A DNA stretch of 64,000 bases from Nipponacmea schrenckii (GCA_030562195.1 JAUJPP010000005.1:372001-436000); one strand, 5' to 3'. Shown: positions 12,312 to 22,805, counted from the stretch's first letter. Numbers and translations: made by a program. Notes: generated from the letters alone by a model not told the origin.

Positions 12312-12960
12312 TAAAAACACCTCCGACCAGTGCCGCGGAGCCATATCAACTGATCTAAATCAAGAAGACATTCAGCGGTATTGCACACAACCACCTTCCT
12401 TGTGCTGAAAAAATGGAAGTGGCTAAAGTGAGGGTTGCTATGAAACAAAGGGCTGCTGCAACCTAGGAAAACCCTTGACAAATATTCAATGACGAGCTCG
12501 CCTGGTTACCTGCTGCTGCTGCTGTCCGCCCATACATACAACAAAAGGATGTCGTCAAAAGAACACTCCGGAATGAAAAACCAGCTGAACTTGAACCGGT
12601 CGGTTACCGGTGCTGATAGGATGATTGTATTCTCAAGTCATCCATGCCTGCTGAAGCTTGGCGCTGCGAACACAGTGGACGGCAACTTCGCAATGTCACC
12701 AGCCATATTCTCCCAGATCTACTCGATCGAGACAATTTCATCACCGCCCCCTATGTCCTTCTACCTAACAAAAGAAGAGAGACGTAGAGGAATTTTTGTC
12801 TTCAATTTTGAACACTTGCCATAACGCCAATTTCGTCTTTTCTCCCCGAAAAACACTTTAACAGATTTCGAGGACGGGATGCTAAGGGCTATTACAGCTA
12901 TTCTTGAACCGAACGTCTACACAAAAGGGTGTGTTTGTAGACTAATTCAACGCTCGTAAA
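12312..12960 (+). pseudogene. FLYWCH zinc finger / MULE-type transposase remnant
   Basis: Frames read together give a degenerate FLYWCH-like zinc finger end (CRGAISTD, then HNHLPCAEKMEVAKVRVAMK), a linker (NDELAWLP, QQKDVVKRTLRNEKPAELEP), and the start of a MULE-type transposase domain (VDGNFAMSPAIFSQIYSIE, later TDFEDGMLRAITAILEPNVY). MULE transposases of this family bind element ends through the zinc finger and cut DNA with a DDE domain. Here the linker has two in-frame stops (about 12463 and 12477), at least two frameshifts are needed to join the blocks, and the rest of the catalytic domain is absent. It is a dead fragment next to the right end of duplication copy B. Family call from remembered motif layout; fairly sure. 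Confidence 0.78.
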
Positions 12961-13183
12961 GTTTTACAATATGGGTATATTCTGACATAAAAATATACAT
13001 CTAAACTCATAAAAAAAATTCGACAATGCCGGCTAAAGTCAGGGGATCATTCTAGAAAAACCAAAACGTTTTCAAATGCACGAGCTAGACCTTGAACTTG
13101 GACTTAGACCACCACTCATACAGCAATTCTTTTACCAAGTAGTTCTAACAACTTTACAAAGGAATAGGTTTGAAAACAATGTG

Positions 13184-13565
13184 TAAGATAGCTTGCCAGG
13201 CAAGGTAACATACGCCCACTGGCAGCATTGAATTTGAATAATAAATTGAGCAATAACTAAAAAAAATTCACTGAATATTGAAGTCGAGGGCAAAGACTCA
13301 AAAACTATTCATGGAAAATCGTCAAATTCAAACTTGACCACTATTTCAATATTTCAATATTTCAATACTTATACCGAGTTTCATCAAATATATTAAAAAA
13401 TTATAGCTTCTTTTTCACCGACAAAAATTTTCTGACGCAATAACTAGAAAATCGTTGGTTAAAAAAAGTCATCAAATTCAAACTTGACTGCCGTCTTGTC
13501 AATTCCAATGCTCACATAAAGTTTCATTAAAATCAATTGAAAATTGTATCTTCTATGTATTTTGA
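13184..13565 (-). mobile_element. CGCCCAC-type element fragment (antisense)
   Basis: Begins with GCTTGCCAGGCAAGGTAACA and CGCCCACT, the inverse of the right end of the other copies. CAATAACT, CAAATTCAAACTTGAC and GTTTCATTAAAATC follow, in antisense to the usual unit order. Only about two diverged units remain before the CR1 3' tail at 13599. The preceding 12961-13183 shows nothing recognisable. Confidence 0.65.
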
Positions 13566-13598
13566 AATAGAGATCCTTTAGAAGAGAAGAAAAATGTT

Positions 13599-13930
13599 AA
13601 TAATAATAATAAACTCTTTATTTTACATGGGTCAGAATTAGGTCCAATTTACAAGAACATGGTCTCACATTCAGCCCATGGGGCAATACATTGGGGGGAA
13701 AAAAGAAAAAAAAATCGAAAATACATAATATCGCAATATACAATTTGTCTAAAATACTAAAAATACACAAGTACATGTGCATCAAATGGACAGATCTATG
13801 TTCCGGCGATCAAGTACATGACAATAAAATAAATATACAATACTCCACGTACAAATTGTTTAAAAATACACAAGTACAAGTGCATGAAAAGGACATATTT
13901 TCAACCTACAATTTGTTTATAAAATGGATA
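13599..13930 (-). mobile_element. 5'-truncated CR1-like retrotransposon, 3' UTR only
   Basis: On - it reads as the 3' end of the full element at 52940-58600: repeated ACATGTACTTGTGTATTTTT blocks, CCCCATGGGCTGAATGTGAG, AATAAAGAGTTTATT and a TTATTATTA tail. It is about 330 bp long and contains no coding sequence. Target-primed reverse transcription commonly leaves such 5'-truncated copies. Confidence 0.85.
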
Positions 13931-15763
13931 TACAGTAAAGACCACCCAGGGGAAATTTGCAAAGTGGTCTCTTACAGGGGGTGGTCTCTTAATAGGATCA
14001 AGGGACATTAGAAGAGAAGGTTCATCATACATTCATTAATGGTTTAATAACAACAAAAAACAATGTCTTTTACGCGCATAATGGCATCTAACAATTCAAA
14101 ATTGGAAGAATGCTCAGAAAATAATCTACCGACGGGAGACCCAAATCTACCGATTTTTTTTTGCAGTGTGTTCTATCGAACACACTGCTTTGTTTTCGTA
14201 ATTTTTAAAAATTATGATTTTGTAACGAGTAGTCTTCAGCAACTATAATAGTTACAACAACATTTTCAATGCTCTAGATATTCATTTTTGGTCTATTACT
14301 GGATGAATATAAATTGGAACGTTTTTGCTAAACCGGAAGTGCAAAATTAAAAACTGTTCAAAAACAAAAAAATTGGTCATTGAAGGCGCGTTTTTGCTTC
14401 AATTTTGCTCGGGTTTTCAATTTTAAAATCTTGCTCGAATATCTAATATGATTGCATTAAAAAATATTCGAATTTTGAAAATTCATAGCACACATTTTTG
14501 GCCAAATTTTCTATTTTCTCGAGTATTTGTCCGATTGATTTGAAATTTATTGTGCTAAAACAGACCACAAAAGAAAACAATTTTGCTCAAACAAAAATTT
14601 TGCATCACTTCCGGTTTCCACAAAATAAAGGTACAAACTTCCGGTTAGCCCACTCATTAAGTATTGTCTGAATGTCACCAAAACTTATATTGATAGGTTT
14701 CTGTCGATATGACTTAAAGAATGAAGGACACTTTTAGGTAAGGAATTGTTGATAGTTTGGCCGCAAAATTGATATGACCCACCTTTGTAAAAATCAAAAT
14801 GGGGCCTTAGGGTTAAATCTGAGTTGTGTAATATTTGTATTTCTGGTAACTACAGTCGATTGCGCAAAAAAGTATAGGAAGGAATTTTTGAATTTCGATT
14901 TTGCTTTTTTGCAATTTCCGGTTGAATTTTTTCAGTAATTGTTAAAAGTTTCAAGGCTCATACCTTGTGACCTTGACCTTTGAAGACATCGAGGCCTGAA
15001 TACAAGATATACCTCTTGATCAAATCTATCCAATGGTATGTTCATTTTTGTTCTCCTAAGTTTACTTCCGGTTTTATAGCTCTCCGAAACTAGTCATAGT
15101 TCACGTTTTGTTATTAATATCAACCGTTTGATAAGGGAGGTAATTTGATCTTTGCGAAATACATAATAATTAAAAAAATAGTTATAATCTATTTAATCAA
15201 GCCAACTGAAAATTATTCTAATAATTTAAGAATATTGTTAACAAAATACTGCTTATAAAGGTTAGATTCAATAAATGTATTTCATATTTATTATAAAAGA
15301 TCTTCTTATTTTTACCACTCATAACTTTTACAAAAAACTTTGATATTGAATTAAGTCTGTTGGAAAGGGCTATACTGAATATGATCAATCCACTGCGTCT
15401 CATCTATATTTGATGGGAGAGCAGTGGATTAACTCTCCTCTAGCGATAGGAAAAAGAAGGCTGTTCAAAGGTAAATCAAAGGTTTGAGGCACAAAGAAGA
15501 ACAACGTCCGAAATAATATTACTGATAATATGTTCAGTCAAAATATGCGGATTGGAGATGAAATGAACTTGATTTTCTCTTTCCAATGATGTATAACAAA
15601 AGCTATTTTGATCATCATTGCGACTTTGTATTTATTTAGTTCACATTTATGCACACTGCTCAGTACCGTTCCTACGGTTCTAGTTTATTTTCGTAACCAT
15701 AATTTTCACGGGGCCTACCGTTTTCAATGTCAAAATAAATCAATAAAATATTCTTTACTTGTA
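13931..15763 (-). mobile_element. MITE X copy 1, split by a hairpin-ended element
   Basis: Outer ends are TACAGTAAAGACCACC and CTTTACTTGTA, short imperfect inverted repeats. The two pieces (13931-14162 and 15684-15763) together match the uninterrupted MITE X at 16285-16606 in inverse orientation. The interruption at 14163-15683 falls in a run of A/T in the AATCTACCGATTTTTTT region. No coding capacity. Confidence 0.8.
14163..15683 (-). mobile_element. Hairpin-ended CTAG element A (1.5 kb)
   Basis: Comparison with the empty MITE X at 16285-16606 defines both ends. On - it starts CTAGAACCGTAGGAACGGT, a 5-bp hairpin, and ends in a 26-nt hairpin with an 11-bp stem (GCAGTGTGTTC/GAACACACTGC) and a 4-nt loop. 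No target duplication is certain beyond up to three A. The interior is rich in TTCCGGTT and GACCTTGACCTTTGAAG motifs and has no open frame of note. It resembles non-autonomous Helitron/Helentron-type elements in having a 3' hairpin without terminal inverted repeats; that assignment is tentative. Confidence 0.72.
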
Positions 15764-16658
15764 CAGTAAAAGTCCTTCATGCGACCACGCCCATTCTGCG
15801 ACCGCTCGTTGTAAGCGACCGCCTCAAATTCCCCCCGACGATATTTCAATAAAATTCATGCTTATTGAACGACCACTCCTTCAACGCGACCAGCGACCAC
15901 CGAAATTGAAGTAAATTGGCCAATTATCGCCTAATAAACGACCACGCTAATCATTAATTAACGCGAATTACTGTTAACGGGAGATCTGTCTTAAAAAATC
16001 GGGAGATTGGATGAAAAATCGGGAGATTGGATGAAAAATTGGTAGATTTTTTCAAAGCGTGTAAATTCACAAATTTTGTAAACATGGATGTAATGTTGTT
16101 CCCACCCATCTAAATTAAATGCTCCTTTTTCTAAAATTGTAATTCATGAATTTTCTCTATCATTAAATGCACAGAATGAAAGGAAAGGTAATTGAAGATT
16201 ATCATCTTAATCGGGGGATTAATTAATCAGGCAATGATAACATTATTACGGGATGAGATTAACGCGTGTCACGGGCAATTAAAATACAAGTAAAGAATAT
16301 TTTATTGATTTATTTTGACATTGAAAACGGTAGGCCCCGTGAAAATTATGGTTACGAAAATAAAAAAAAATCGGTAGATTTGGGTCTCCCGTCGGTAGAT
16401 TATTTTCTGAGCATTCTTCCAATTTTGAATTGTTAGATGCCATTATGCGCGTAAAAGACATTGTTTTTTGTTGTTATTAAACCATTAATGAATGTATGAT
16501 GAACCTTCTCTTCTAATGACCCTTGACCCTATTAAGAGACCACCCCTTGTAAGAGACCACTTTGCAAATTTCCCCTGGGTGGTCTCTTAAAAGGACTTTT
16601 ACTGTATTTTAATTGATCGTGACACGCGTTAATCCGATCCCGTAATAATTTTATATAT
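15764..16658 (-). mobile_element. GCGACCAC-rich repeat Y, left copy (contains MITE X)
   Basis: Starts at the TACAGTAAAAGTCCTTCATG end and contains many GCGACC/CGACCAC blocks, then GGGAGATTGGATGAAAAATC duplicates. It ends with ATTATTACGGGAT and its inverse ATCCCGTAATAAT on either side of MITE X. The inverted counterpart is at 19735-20165. A related 784-bp element interrupts the transposase at 43515-44298. No coding capacity. Confidence 0.6.
16285..16606 (+). mobile_element. MITE X copy 2, uninterrupted (322 bp)
   Basis: Ends are TACAAGTAAAGAAT and AGGACTTTTACTGTA (imperfect inverted repeats). The sequence across AATAAAAAAAAATCGGTAG is continuous, giving the empty site for element A. It is flanked by AATTAAAA and TTTTAATT, parts of longer ~45-bp inverted arms that read ATTAACGCGTGTCACG on the left. 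Confidence 0.8.
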
Positions 16659-16695
16659 GCACAGCTTTATGGAACAACAATCACTGGTTAAAGTT

Positions 16696-16738
16696 TATGC
16701 TACGTTTCGGCGTGTTTCCCCCGCCGTCCTCAGGCACA
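16696..16738 (-). ncRNA. Hammerhead ribozyme-like motif (left Penelope arm)
   Basis: On - the order is stem I strand TGTGC, core CTGAGGA, stem II CGGCG...CGCCG closing a GGGGAAACA loop, core GAAAC, then GTA, then stem I partner GCATA. Stem I pairs 5 bp with one G-U. GAAAC-GTA leaves a 2-bp, loopless stem III, as in the minimal type I hammerheads reported in Penelope-like elements. The last G of CGCCG is shared with the GAAA core, so the innermost stem II pair is ambiguous. It lies in the 3' UTR about 420 bp past the GIY-YIG stop. Predicted cleavage follows GTA; activity is inferred, not shown. Confidence 0.7.
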
Positions 16739-17155
16739 GAATGACAAGACATGATAGGCAACGATATATATACAATTGTACTTATTATTAAAATAACACA
16801 AGAGATAAAATATTTTATTATTGCAACTACATTAATGTTAAAAGGTAAGATAAAAAGGAAAATTCTTAAAAATAACATACAATTCTGATTCAATTAAGAG
16901 GGGTTATAATTAAAATAACACAAGAGATAAAATGTTTTATTATTGCAAATACATTTATGTTTAAAGGTATGATAAAAAGGAAACTGATACTTAAAATAAC
17001 ATACAATTCTGATTCAATTAAGGGGGTTAATTGAAGATTAAGTAAATAATTGTTTTATTAATAGTGAATAATATCATATAAAACTAACTAGTGATTGGGA
17101 AGTGAAGTGCTTTATTTACCAAATATGAATAAATTTATGCAAATTAATAATTCAG

Positions 17156-18472
17156 TCAGATAAGTTTGTCATATGCATGTGAAATTCTGACACCTTCATC
17201 TCTGTTTAGGTCTGGCTGGTATCTTCTGATGTTGATGGCTTCATGAAGTCTCCTGGTTTTATCAATATGCTTATTTAATGTCAGTATGTTGGTATTTTCA
17301 AAGTTTATTTTATGTCCTGTTTTTCTCCCCATAGCAAGATGTTCAGCTACAGCTGATGTTCCTTCATTGCCAGGTTTGTCTTGGTGGTCTTTTAGACGAA
17401 CATCAAGGGGTCTTTTGGTTTCCCCAATGTAAGAGCTTCCACAGGAACATTCAACTCGGTAAACGCATCCCTTAAGCTTTTGGTTGTTGGAGGGATTCAA
17501 TTTTCCATTGGCTTTGAGTAAGTCTTTAAGTGTTGTATTACCCGAAAACACTGTTTCAATACCAACCGACTTCTTTAGGATCTTCTTAATTTGGTATGAT
17601 GCCTTTCCAATGAATGGTATAACTATGGGGTTTTGGGGGGGTCTGTTTGTGTCAGATTGTTGGTTGGTGGGTTTTGCCATCAGTGTTGATCGAATGGCTT
17701 CATGAACAAAAGTAGAAGGATAGTTGTTGTGCATACAAAATACATTCTTGATGTGTTGTAGCTCTTGTTGAAAGTATTCTGGATCACAAATCCTTTTTGC
17801 TCTTCTGACCAGTGTTGTGATGGCTGCCCTTTTGACATGTTGAGGTGTGTTAGACTGGAAGTTTACATACTGATCTGTATGTGTAGGTTTCCTATAAACA
17901 CACGTCTTCAGCTGACCTCCTATCCGCATAATTCTCACATCCAAAAAGGGTATTGAGTCATTTTCTTCTTTTTCCATAGTAAATTTTATCCTTCGATGCT
18001 GAGCATTTAGGTGTTGAAGTAGAGCAGTTGGCTCATCATTTTCTCCAAGCATAACAAAGGTGTCATCAACTTTCCGGAACCAGCAGATTGGCGAGATTGG
18101 TGATGTTTCCATGGTCTTTTCTTCAAAGGCTGTCATGTAGATTTCAGTGATCAACGGTGACAAGGGGCTTCCCATTGGTAGACCGTGGATTTTTTCGTAG
18201 ATCTCAACTCCCCAAGTGAAGTAGGTAGATGACATACACATCTGAATTAGGTCGACAATGCTGTCTGTAGTTAGTGTGGTATCTAATGGGGTATCTAATT
18301 CTGATATCTTTTCTCTGATGATACTCAACACATCCTTACATGGAACGTTGGTGAATAGGTCGATGACATCATATGAGTACATCTTCCCGATGTTCTGCAG
18401 TTCCTTCAATTTGGTAACAAATTCATCTGAGTCTTTGATGAAGGAGTTAGAGGTTTTCCCTAGTGGTGCCAC
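17156..18472 (-). CDS. Penelope-like element: reverse transcriptase with GIY-YIG endonuclease (5'-truncated)
   Basis: The 438-codon open frame encodes the C-terminal part of a Penelope-like retroelement polyprotein. The RT palm blocks are visible: YSYDVIDLFTNVPC near residues 33-46, GLPMGSPLSPLITEIYM near 94-110, and FRKVDDTFVM near 132-141 with the catalytic VDD. After a thumb/linker region, a GIY-YIG nuclease begins near residue 340 (GCVYRVECSCGSSYIGETKR, then RLKDHQDKPGNEGTSAVAEH). RT copies the RNA and GIY-YIG nicks the target. The RT fingers at the N-terminus are missing because the copy ends at the palindrome centre, so the first Met is not the native start. The frame is intact to its TAA, suggesting recent insertion. 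Identification is secure from motif order. Confidence 0.92.
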   Translation of the reverse strand: MAPLGKTSNSFIKDSDEFVTKLKELQNIGKMYSYDVIDLFTNVPCKDVLSIIREKISELDTPLDTTLTTDSIVDLIQMCMSSTYFTWGVEIYEKIHGLPMGSPLSPLITEIYMTAFEEKTMETSPISPICWFRKVDDTFVMLGENDEPTALLQHLNAQHRRIKFTMEKEENDSIPFLDVRIMRIGGQLKTCVYRKPTHTDQYVNFQSNTPQHVKRAAITTLVRRAKRICDPEYFQQELQHIKNVFCMHNNYPSTFVHEAIRSTLMAKPTNQQSDTNRPPQNPIVIPFIGKASYQIKKILKKSVGIETVFSGNTTLKDLLKANGKLNPSNNQKLKGCVYRVECSCGSSYIGETKRPLDVRLKDHQDKPGNEGTSAVAEHLAMGRKTGHKINFENTNILTLNKHIDKTRRLHEAINIRRYQPDLNRDEGVRISHAYDKLI

Positions 18473-18582
18473 ATCAAAGACTCAGATGAATTTGTTACCA
18501 AATTGAAGGAACTGCAGAACATCGGGAAGATGTACTCATATGATGTCATCGACCTATTCACCAATGTTCCATGTAAGGATGT
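18472..18582 (+). pseudogene. Penelope-like RT fragment (right arm)
   Basis: A sense copy of the residues around DEFVTKLKELQNIGKMYSYD, inverse of 18331-18440. It ends abruptly at the sequence for PCKDV, where transposon-derived DNA begins. The RT middle, including the catalytic VDD block, is absent from this arm. Confidence 0.85.
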
Positions 18583-18955
18583 GTGGACGTGACGTAAAGA
18601 TTTATGGGACATCACGTGACTTCTGGATTCCCCCGATACACAAACTCTTACTTCGCGTGCCGATATTAACAATAACTGACCGGCAAACGTAGAGAATGTT
18701 TATTTAGCCGATGACGTTGTAATCACAAACGTCAACTGACAACGTAATTTGTACGTCTACATAGAGGAATACCCCGTTTTGTTCTATAAATAGATTATCT
18801 TCACGGACGGATATCAGACGAACTACTGAAGCGATTGAGCTAAAATTTTTACTAGATGAGTTTCTTTTAATGCCAAATAGAATGGATATAAACTTAATAC
18901 GTTTCTTGATTGAAATACACTTCGAACGATAAGGTTGTCAACCCCCTTAAAGACT
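18583..18955 (+). mobile_element. Internally deleted derivative of the TTAA transposon
   Basis: 18590-18667 matches 38918-38994 of the 8.2-kb transposon (GGGACATCACGTGACTTCTG, CGCGTGCCGATATTAACAA). 18668-18951 matches its right end, 46108-46387, to the terminal GGTTGTCAACCCCC. The whole gene-bearing interior is missing. The right end abuts TTAAAGACTTACTC, the Penelope TTAA site. The left terminal repeat and about 1 kb of Penelope sequence are lost in a flanking deletion, so this copy cannot be a complete non-autonomous unit. Confidence 0.88.
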
Positions 18956-19320
18956 TACTCAAAGCCAATGGAAAATTGAATCCCTCCAACAACCAAAAGC
19001 CTAAGGGATGCGTTTACCGAGTTGAATGTTCCTGTGGAAGCTCTTACATTGGGGAAACCAAAAGACCCCTTGATGTTCGTCTAAAAGACCACCAAGACAA
19101 ACCTGGCAATGAAGGAACATCAGCTGTAGCTGAACATCTTGCTATGGGGAGAAAAACAGGACATAAAGTAAACTTTGAAAATACCAACATACTGACATTA
19201 AATAAGCATATTGATAAAACCAGGAGACTTCATGAAGCCATCAACATCAGAAGATACCAGCCAGACCTAAACAGAGATGAAGGTGTCAGAATTTCACATG
19301 CATATGACAAACTTATCTGA
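18956..19320 (+). pseudogene. Penelope-like GIY-YIG domain (right arm, detached)
   Basis: Encodes the same C-terminus as the left arm from KDLLKANGKLNPSNNQ through the GIY-YIG block CVYRVECSCGSSYIGETKRP to SHAYDKLI and TGA. Differences are few (QKPKG for QKLKG, HKVNF for HKINF). It is open only because upstream transposon sequence supplies an unrelated ATG, and it is cut off from any RT, so it is annotated as a fragment. The near-identity of the arms argues that the pair is young. Confidence 0.88.
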
Positions 19321-19615
19321 CTGAATTATTAATTTGCATAAATTTATTCATATTTGGTAAATAAAGCACTTCACTTCCCAATCACTAGTTAGTTTTATAT
19401 GATATTATTCACTATTAATAAAACAATTATTTACTTAATCTTCAATTAACCCCCTTAATTGAATCAGAATTGTATGTTATTTTAAGTATCAGTTTCCTTT
19501 TTATCATACCTTTAAACATAAATGTAGTTGCAATAATAAAATATTTTATCTCTTGTGTTATTTTAATAATAAGTACAATTGTATATATATCGTTGCCTAT
19601 CATGTCTTGTCATTC

Positions 19616-19658
19616 TGTGCCTGAGGACGACGGGGGAAACACGCCGAAACGTAGCATA
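19616..19658 (+). ncRNA. Hammerhead ribozyme-like motif (right Penelope arm)
   Basis: Counterpart of 16696-16738. TGTGC, CTGAGGA, GAAAC, GTA and GCATA are all conserved. Stem II has one mismatch here (CGACG against CGCCG), so this copy is expected to fold less well. It lies about 300 bp after the GIY-YIG stop. Confidence 0.66.
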
Positions 19659-19734
19659 AACTTTAACCAGTGATTGTTGTTCCATAAAGCTGTGCATATA
19701 TATCGTACTCACAATTGCTAAATGCCATTTAAAG

Positions 19735-20165
19735 ACCGTAATAATTTTATCATTGCCTGATTAATTAATCATTCTGTGCATTTAATGATAGAGAAAATTC
19801 ATGAATTACAATTTTAGAAAAAGGAGCATTTAATTTAGATGGGTGGGAACAACATTATATCCATGTTTACAAAATTTGTGAATTTACACGCTTTGAAAAA
19901 ATCTACCAATTTTTCATCCAATCTCCCGATTTTTTGAGACAGATCTCCCGTTAACAGTAATTCGCGTTAATTAATGATTAGCGTGGTCGTTTATTAGGCG
20001 ATAATTGGCCAATTTACTTCAATTTCGGTGGTCGCTGGTCGCGTTGAAGGAGTGGTCGTTCAATAAGCATAAATTTTATTGAAATATCGTCGGGGGGAAT
20101 TTGAGGCGGTCGCTTACAACGAGAGGTCGCAGAATGGGCGTGGTAGCATGAAGGACTTTTACTGT
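19735..20165 (+). mobile_element. GCGACCAC-rich repeat Y, right copy
   Basis: Inverse of 15764-16250, from CCGTAATAATTTTATCATTG to GGACTTTTACTGTA. It lacks MITE X, and its inner junction (about 19700-19735) reads CGTACTCACAATTGCTAAAT instead. No coding capacity. Confidence 0.65.
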
Positions 20166-22805
20166 ACATGTAATATATAGTTCCCGCGGCCATGCACCGC
20201 GCAGCCGAAAAAAAAAAAAAAACTAGAACTGTGAACAGCTCCGAGCGTGGCAACTATGCGTTATCCCATGGATTTCGAACATTTTGAAACTTCTAACCTG
20301 CTAGCTTTCAATTCCGGTACTTTTCAGCCTCCAATTGTGGAACAAGCGTAACAATATTGTTAGATCTATAGACAGCTGATGTCAAGGCCATTCTATATGG
20401 AAAATTTCAAGGTCATTGAAGGTGAAGGTCACAAGATTTAGAATTTCAAATTTTTAAAAAATTCAAACGGGCATAAATAATAAATGACGGACTAATTAAA
20501 TTTTAAAGAAAATTTGTCATTCTCGGAAAAATGGCGCATGCGCAACTAGCAATTGGAATTTTTTTCTTCTCGGGGGATACAAATTATTTTGTATAGCTAA
20601 TATATACTGTTTTTGCTTACATTCTTGAATTACACGGGATGTAGGGTCGCCTGAAATGAGATAAAAAACCGGAAGTCCCCACGCCCAAACCGGAAGTGAT
20701 CAAAAAATTTAGATGATATATTTTTAATTGTGTTGCTTATTTATCTATATCCTGTAAATTTCAGATCGATCCGAACATTAGAGCCCGAAAGTGTAATATA
20801 ACCGTCCCAAATTGCAAAATAGTCAGATTTCGGTGGGCTATAAAACCGGAAGTTAATATTTGTCATGCAATATCAGCACATCTATAGACAGCTGAGGTCA
20901 AGGACATTCTACATCTCAAATGTCAAGGTCATTGAAGGTCAAGGTCACGAGATATAGAGTTTTAAATTTTTGAAAAATTCGAACGGGCATAAAAAAAATT
21001 AAAATTCGAAAATCAAAATTCTGTTCCCAACATTTTTTAGATAAAGTATCAAGGTTTTGATAGACACCAAAATCATAAAAATCGGTCAATAATTGGCGGA
21101 CTTATTAAATTTTTAAGAAAATTTGCCATTTTTGAAAACTGCGCATGCGCAACATTCAATTTAATTTTTCTTCATCTCAGGGGATTAAAATCATTTAGTA
21201 TAGCTTAAATATACTGTTTTTGTTTAGATTCTTGAATTACATGGGAAGCAGGGTCGCTCGACATGAGACGAAAAAACCGGAAGTCCCCACGCCCAAACCG
21301 GAAGTGATCAAAAAATTTTGATGATATATTTTTAATTGTGTTGCTTATTTATCTATATCCTGTAAATTTCAGATCGATCCGAACATTAGAGCCCGAAAGT
21401 GTAATATAACCGTGACAAATTTTATTTGCCACGCAAAAAAACACAACACTCCAATGCGCAACCCGCCCAAAGCACACAAGCACACGTGCATAAAACGCAC
21501 AAACCTACCCCCAGCGAAAAACACATTATTTCAACGTACAATTTGTTTTAAAATACACAAGTACATGTGTAAATAATGGACAGATTTATCTTCCGGCGAT
21601 CAAGTACATGACAGCAAAAACCATATAACAATTTAACGTACAATTCGTTTTAAAATACACAAGTGCAGGTGTATAAAATGGACGGATTCATCTTTCTGCG
21701 ATCAGGTACATGACCACAAAAACCAAGGAATAGACAAGTACATCTGCATGAGACGATCAGACATCAAAATATACATATACCCTCAAAAAAAAAAAAAGAA
21801 GAATTGCCAAAGCGTCAGTGCATGTGCTGCGAGCGGGATACCCAACCCTACTCCATTTTATACTGTTATTTTGCTATGGAGGGGGAGGTAGGATTTATCA
21901 AGCTTTAAGGATGTTTACTCATCCCCCGACAGTAATAATTTAGATTTTCAAAATGGTTCAAGTTAGGCCAAAATAGAATTGTTGGTGGTGATATACCTGT
22001 GAGAAAGGGAAAAATAAAATTAATAAATTACTTAAATCATTAAATCATGGGGAAACACAATTGTTAAGATAGTTATTAGTAAGTAAGCCTATAGTTGGTG
22101 AAAAGAATACCTGTGTAACAGGAAGTATGTTTATGTTAATGAAAGATTACCAAGAATCATCCTTCGAAAAGTCTTAAAATCTGATGCTGATTTAATATTT
22201 TCGTCTAGACCATTCCATAAAATTGATCCTTTGTATTTAATACTTTGTTTAATCAAATTGATTCGTGGTTTTTACACCACAAGTTTTGAATTTATGCTAG
22301 CATAAGGCGTCTGTTTATAGTTAAAGAGGCTTGAAAGGTAGGAAGGAGACAAGTTGTTCAGAGTTTTATACATAAATTTAAACGAATTAAAATTATGCCT
22401 GGTTTTAATGTCAAAAATATTTAGCCTTTTTAGATTCAGTGAAAAATCAGTATTATACTTAGAACCAAGAATTAATTTAAAAGCAATTTTTTGTTGCCTG
22501 TGTAAAATATCGGCCGATGCAATGTCGTGCGAATTTCAAATAGTTGAACAATAATCCAAATATGGTTGAAAGTGACATTTATAAAAAATAGATTTATATT
22601 TTTCAGGCATGATCTTTCTTAATTGTCGCAGTTGAAATAACTTAGTATTTAAAATTTAAAATTTTTGAGAGATTTTGATTCACAGTAACACCTAGTAATT
22701 TAAAGTTTTCAACTTGTTCAATAAATTGATTATTAAGTTATTATTAATTGATAAATCTGATGAATATCTTCTTTTTTGAGCAGTTGTTAATTTGATATTG
22801 ATTTT
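20166..22805 (-). mobile_element. 5'-truncated CR1-like retrotransposon (antisense), split by element B
   Basis: On - this corresponds to about 56880-58240 of the full CR1-like element. 21950-22805 covers the ORF2 C-terminus with several frame breaks. 21430-21950 is 3' UTR with the GTACATGTG/CACAAGTACA repeats. A further UTR piece (GTTCCCGCGGCCATGCA) lies beyond the inserted element at 20166-20222. Truncation is at the position matching the Lys/Ser-rich stretch after the FADD block, so no RT active site is present. Confidence 0.82.
20223..21430 (+). mobile_element. Hairpin-ended CTAG element B (~1.2 kb, 3' end unclear)
   Basis: Starts CTAGAACTGTGAACAGCTCC after a 15-A run; CTGT-GA-ACAG forms the 5' hairpin. 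The interior holds two diverged copies of one block: CATTGAAGGTGAAGGTCACA near 20415 and CATTGAAGGTCAAGGTCACG near 20930, and a near-identical AACCGGAAGTGATCAAAAAA section at about 20690 and 21296. The terminal GCAGTG hairpin of sister copies is not seen, so the right end is estimated from resumption of the CR1 UTR. Confidence 0.6.

Larger units (their letters stand above)
15764..20165. repeat. Large inverted repeat: two head-to-head Penelope-like copies
   Basis: The left arm (15764 to about 18440) carries a Penelope-like coding region on -; the right arm (18472-20165) carries the same element on +. The centre, about 18441-18471, reads AGGTTTTCCCTAGTGG. The arms differ by MITE X and a ~120-bp tandem duplication of the 3' UTR (16780-17020), both in the left arm only, and by a replaced block (18583-18955) in the right arm. 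Inverted 5'-truncated pairs are a known outcome for Penelope-like insertions. Confidence 0.85.

Noticed and set aside
17484..18506. Antisense frames over the Penelope-like coding region
   Set aside because: Shadows of the - strand RT/GIY-YIG frame.
22354..22554. 66-codon + frame
   Set aside because: Antisense shadow of the truncated CR1 ORF2; an equivalent shadow exists at 57142-57342.
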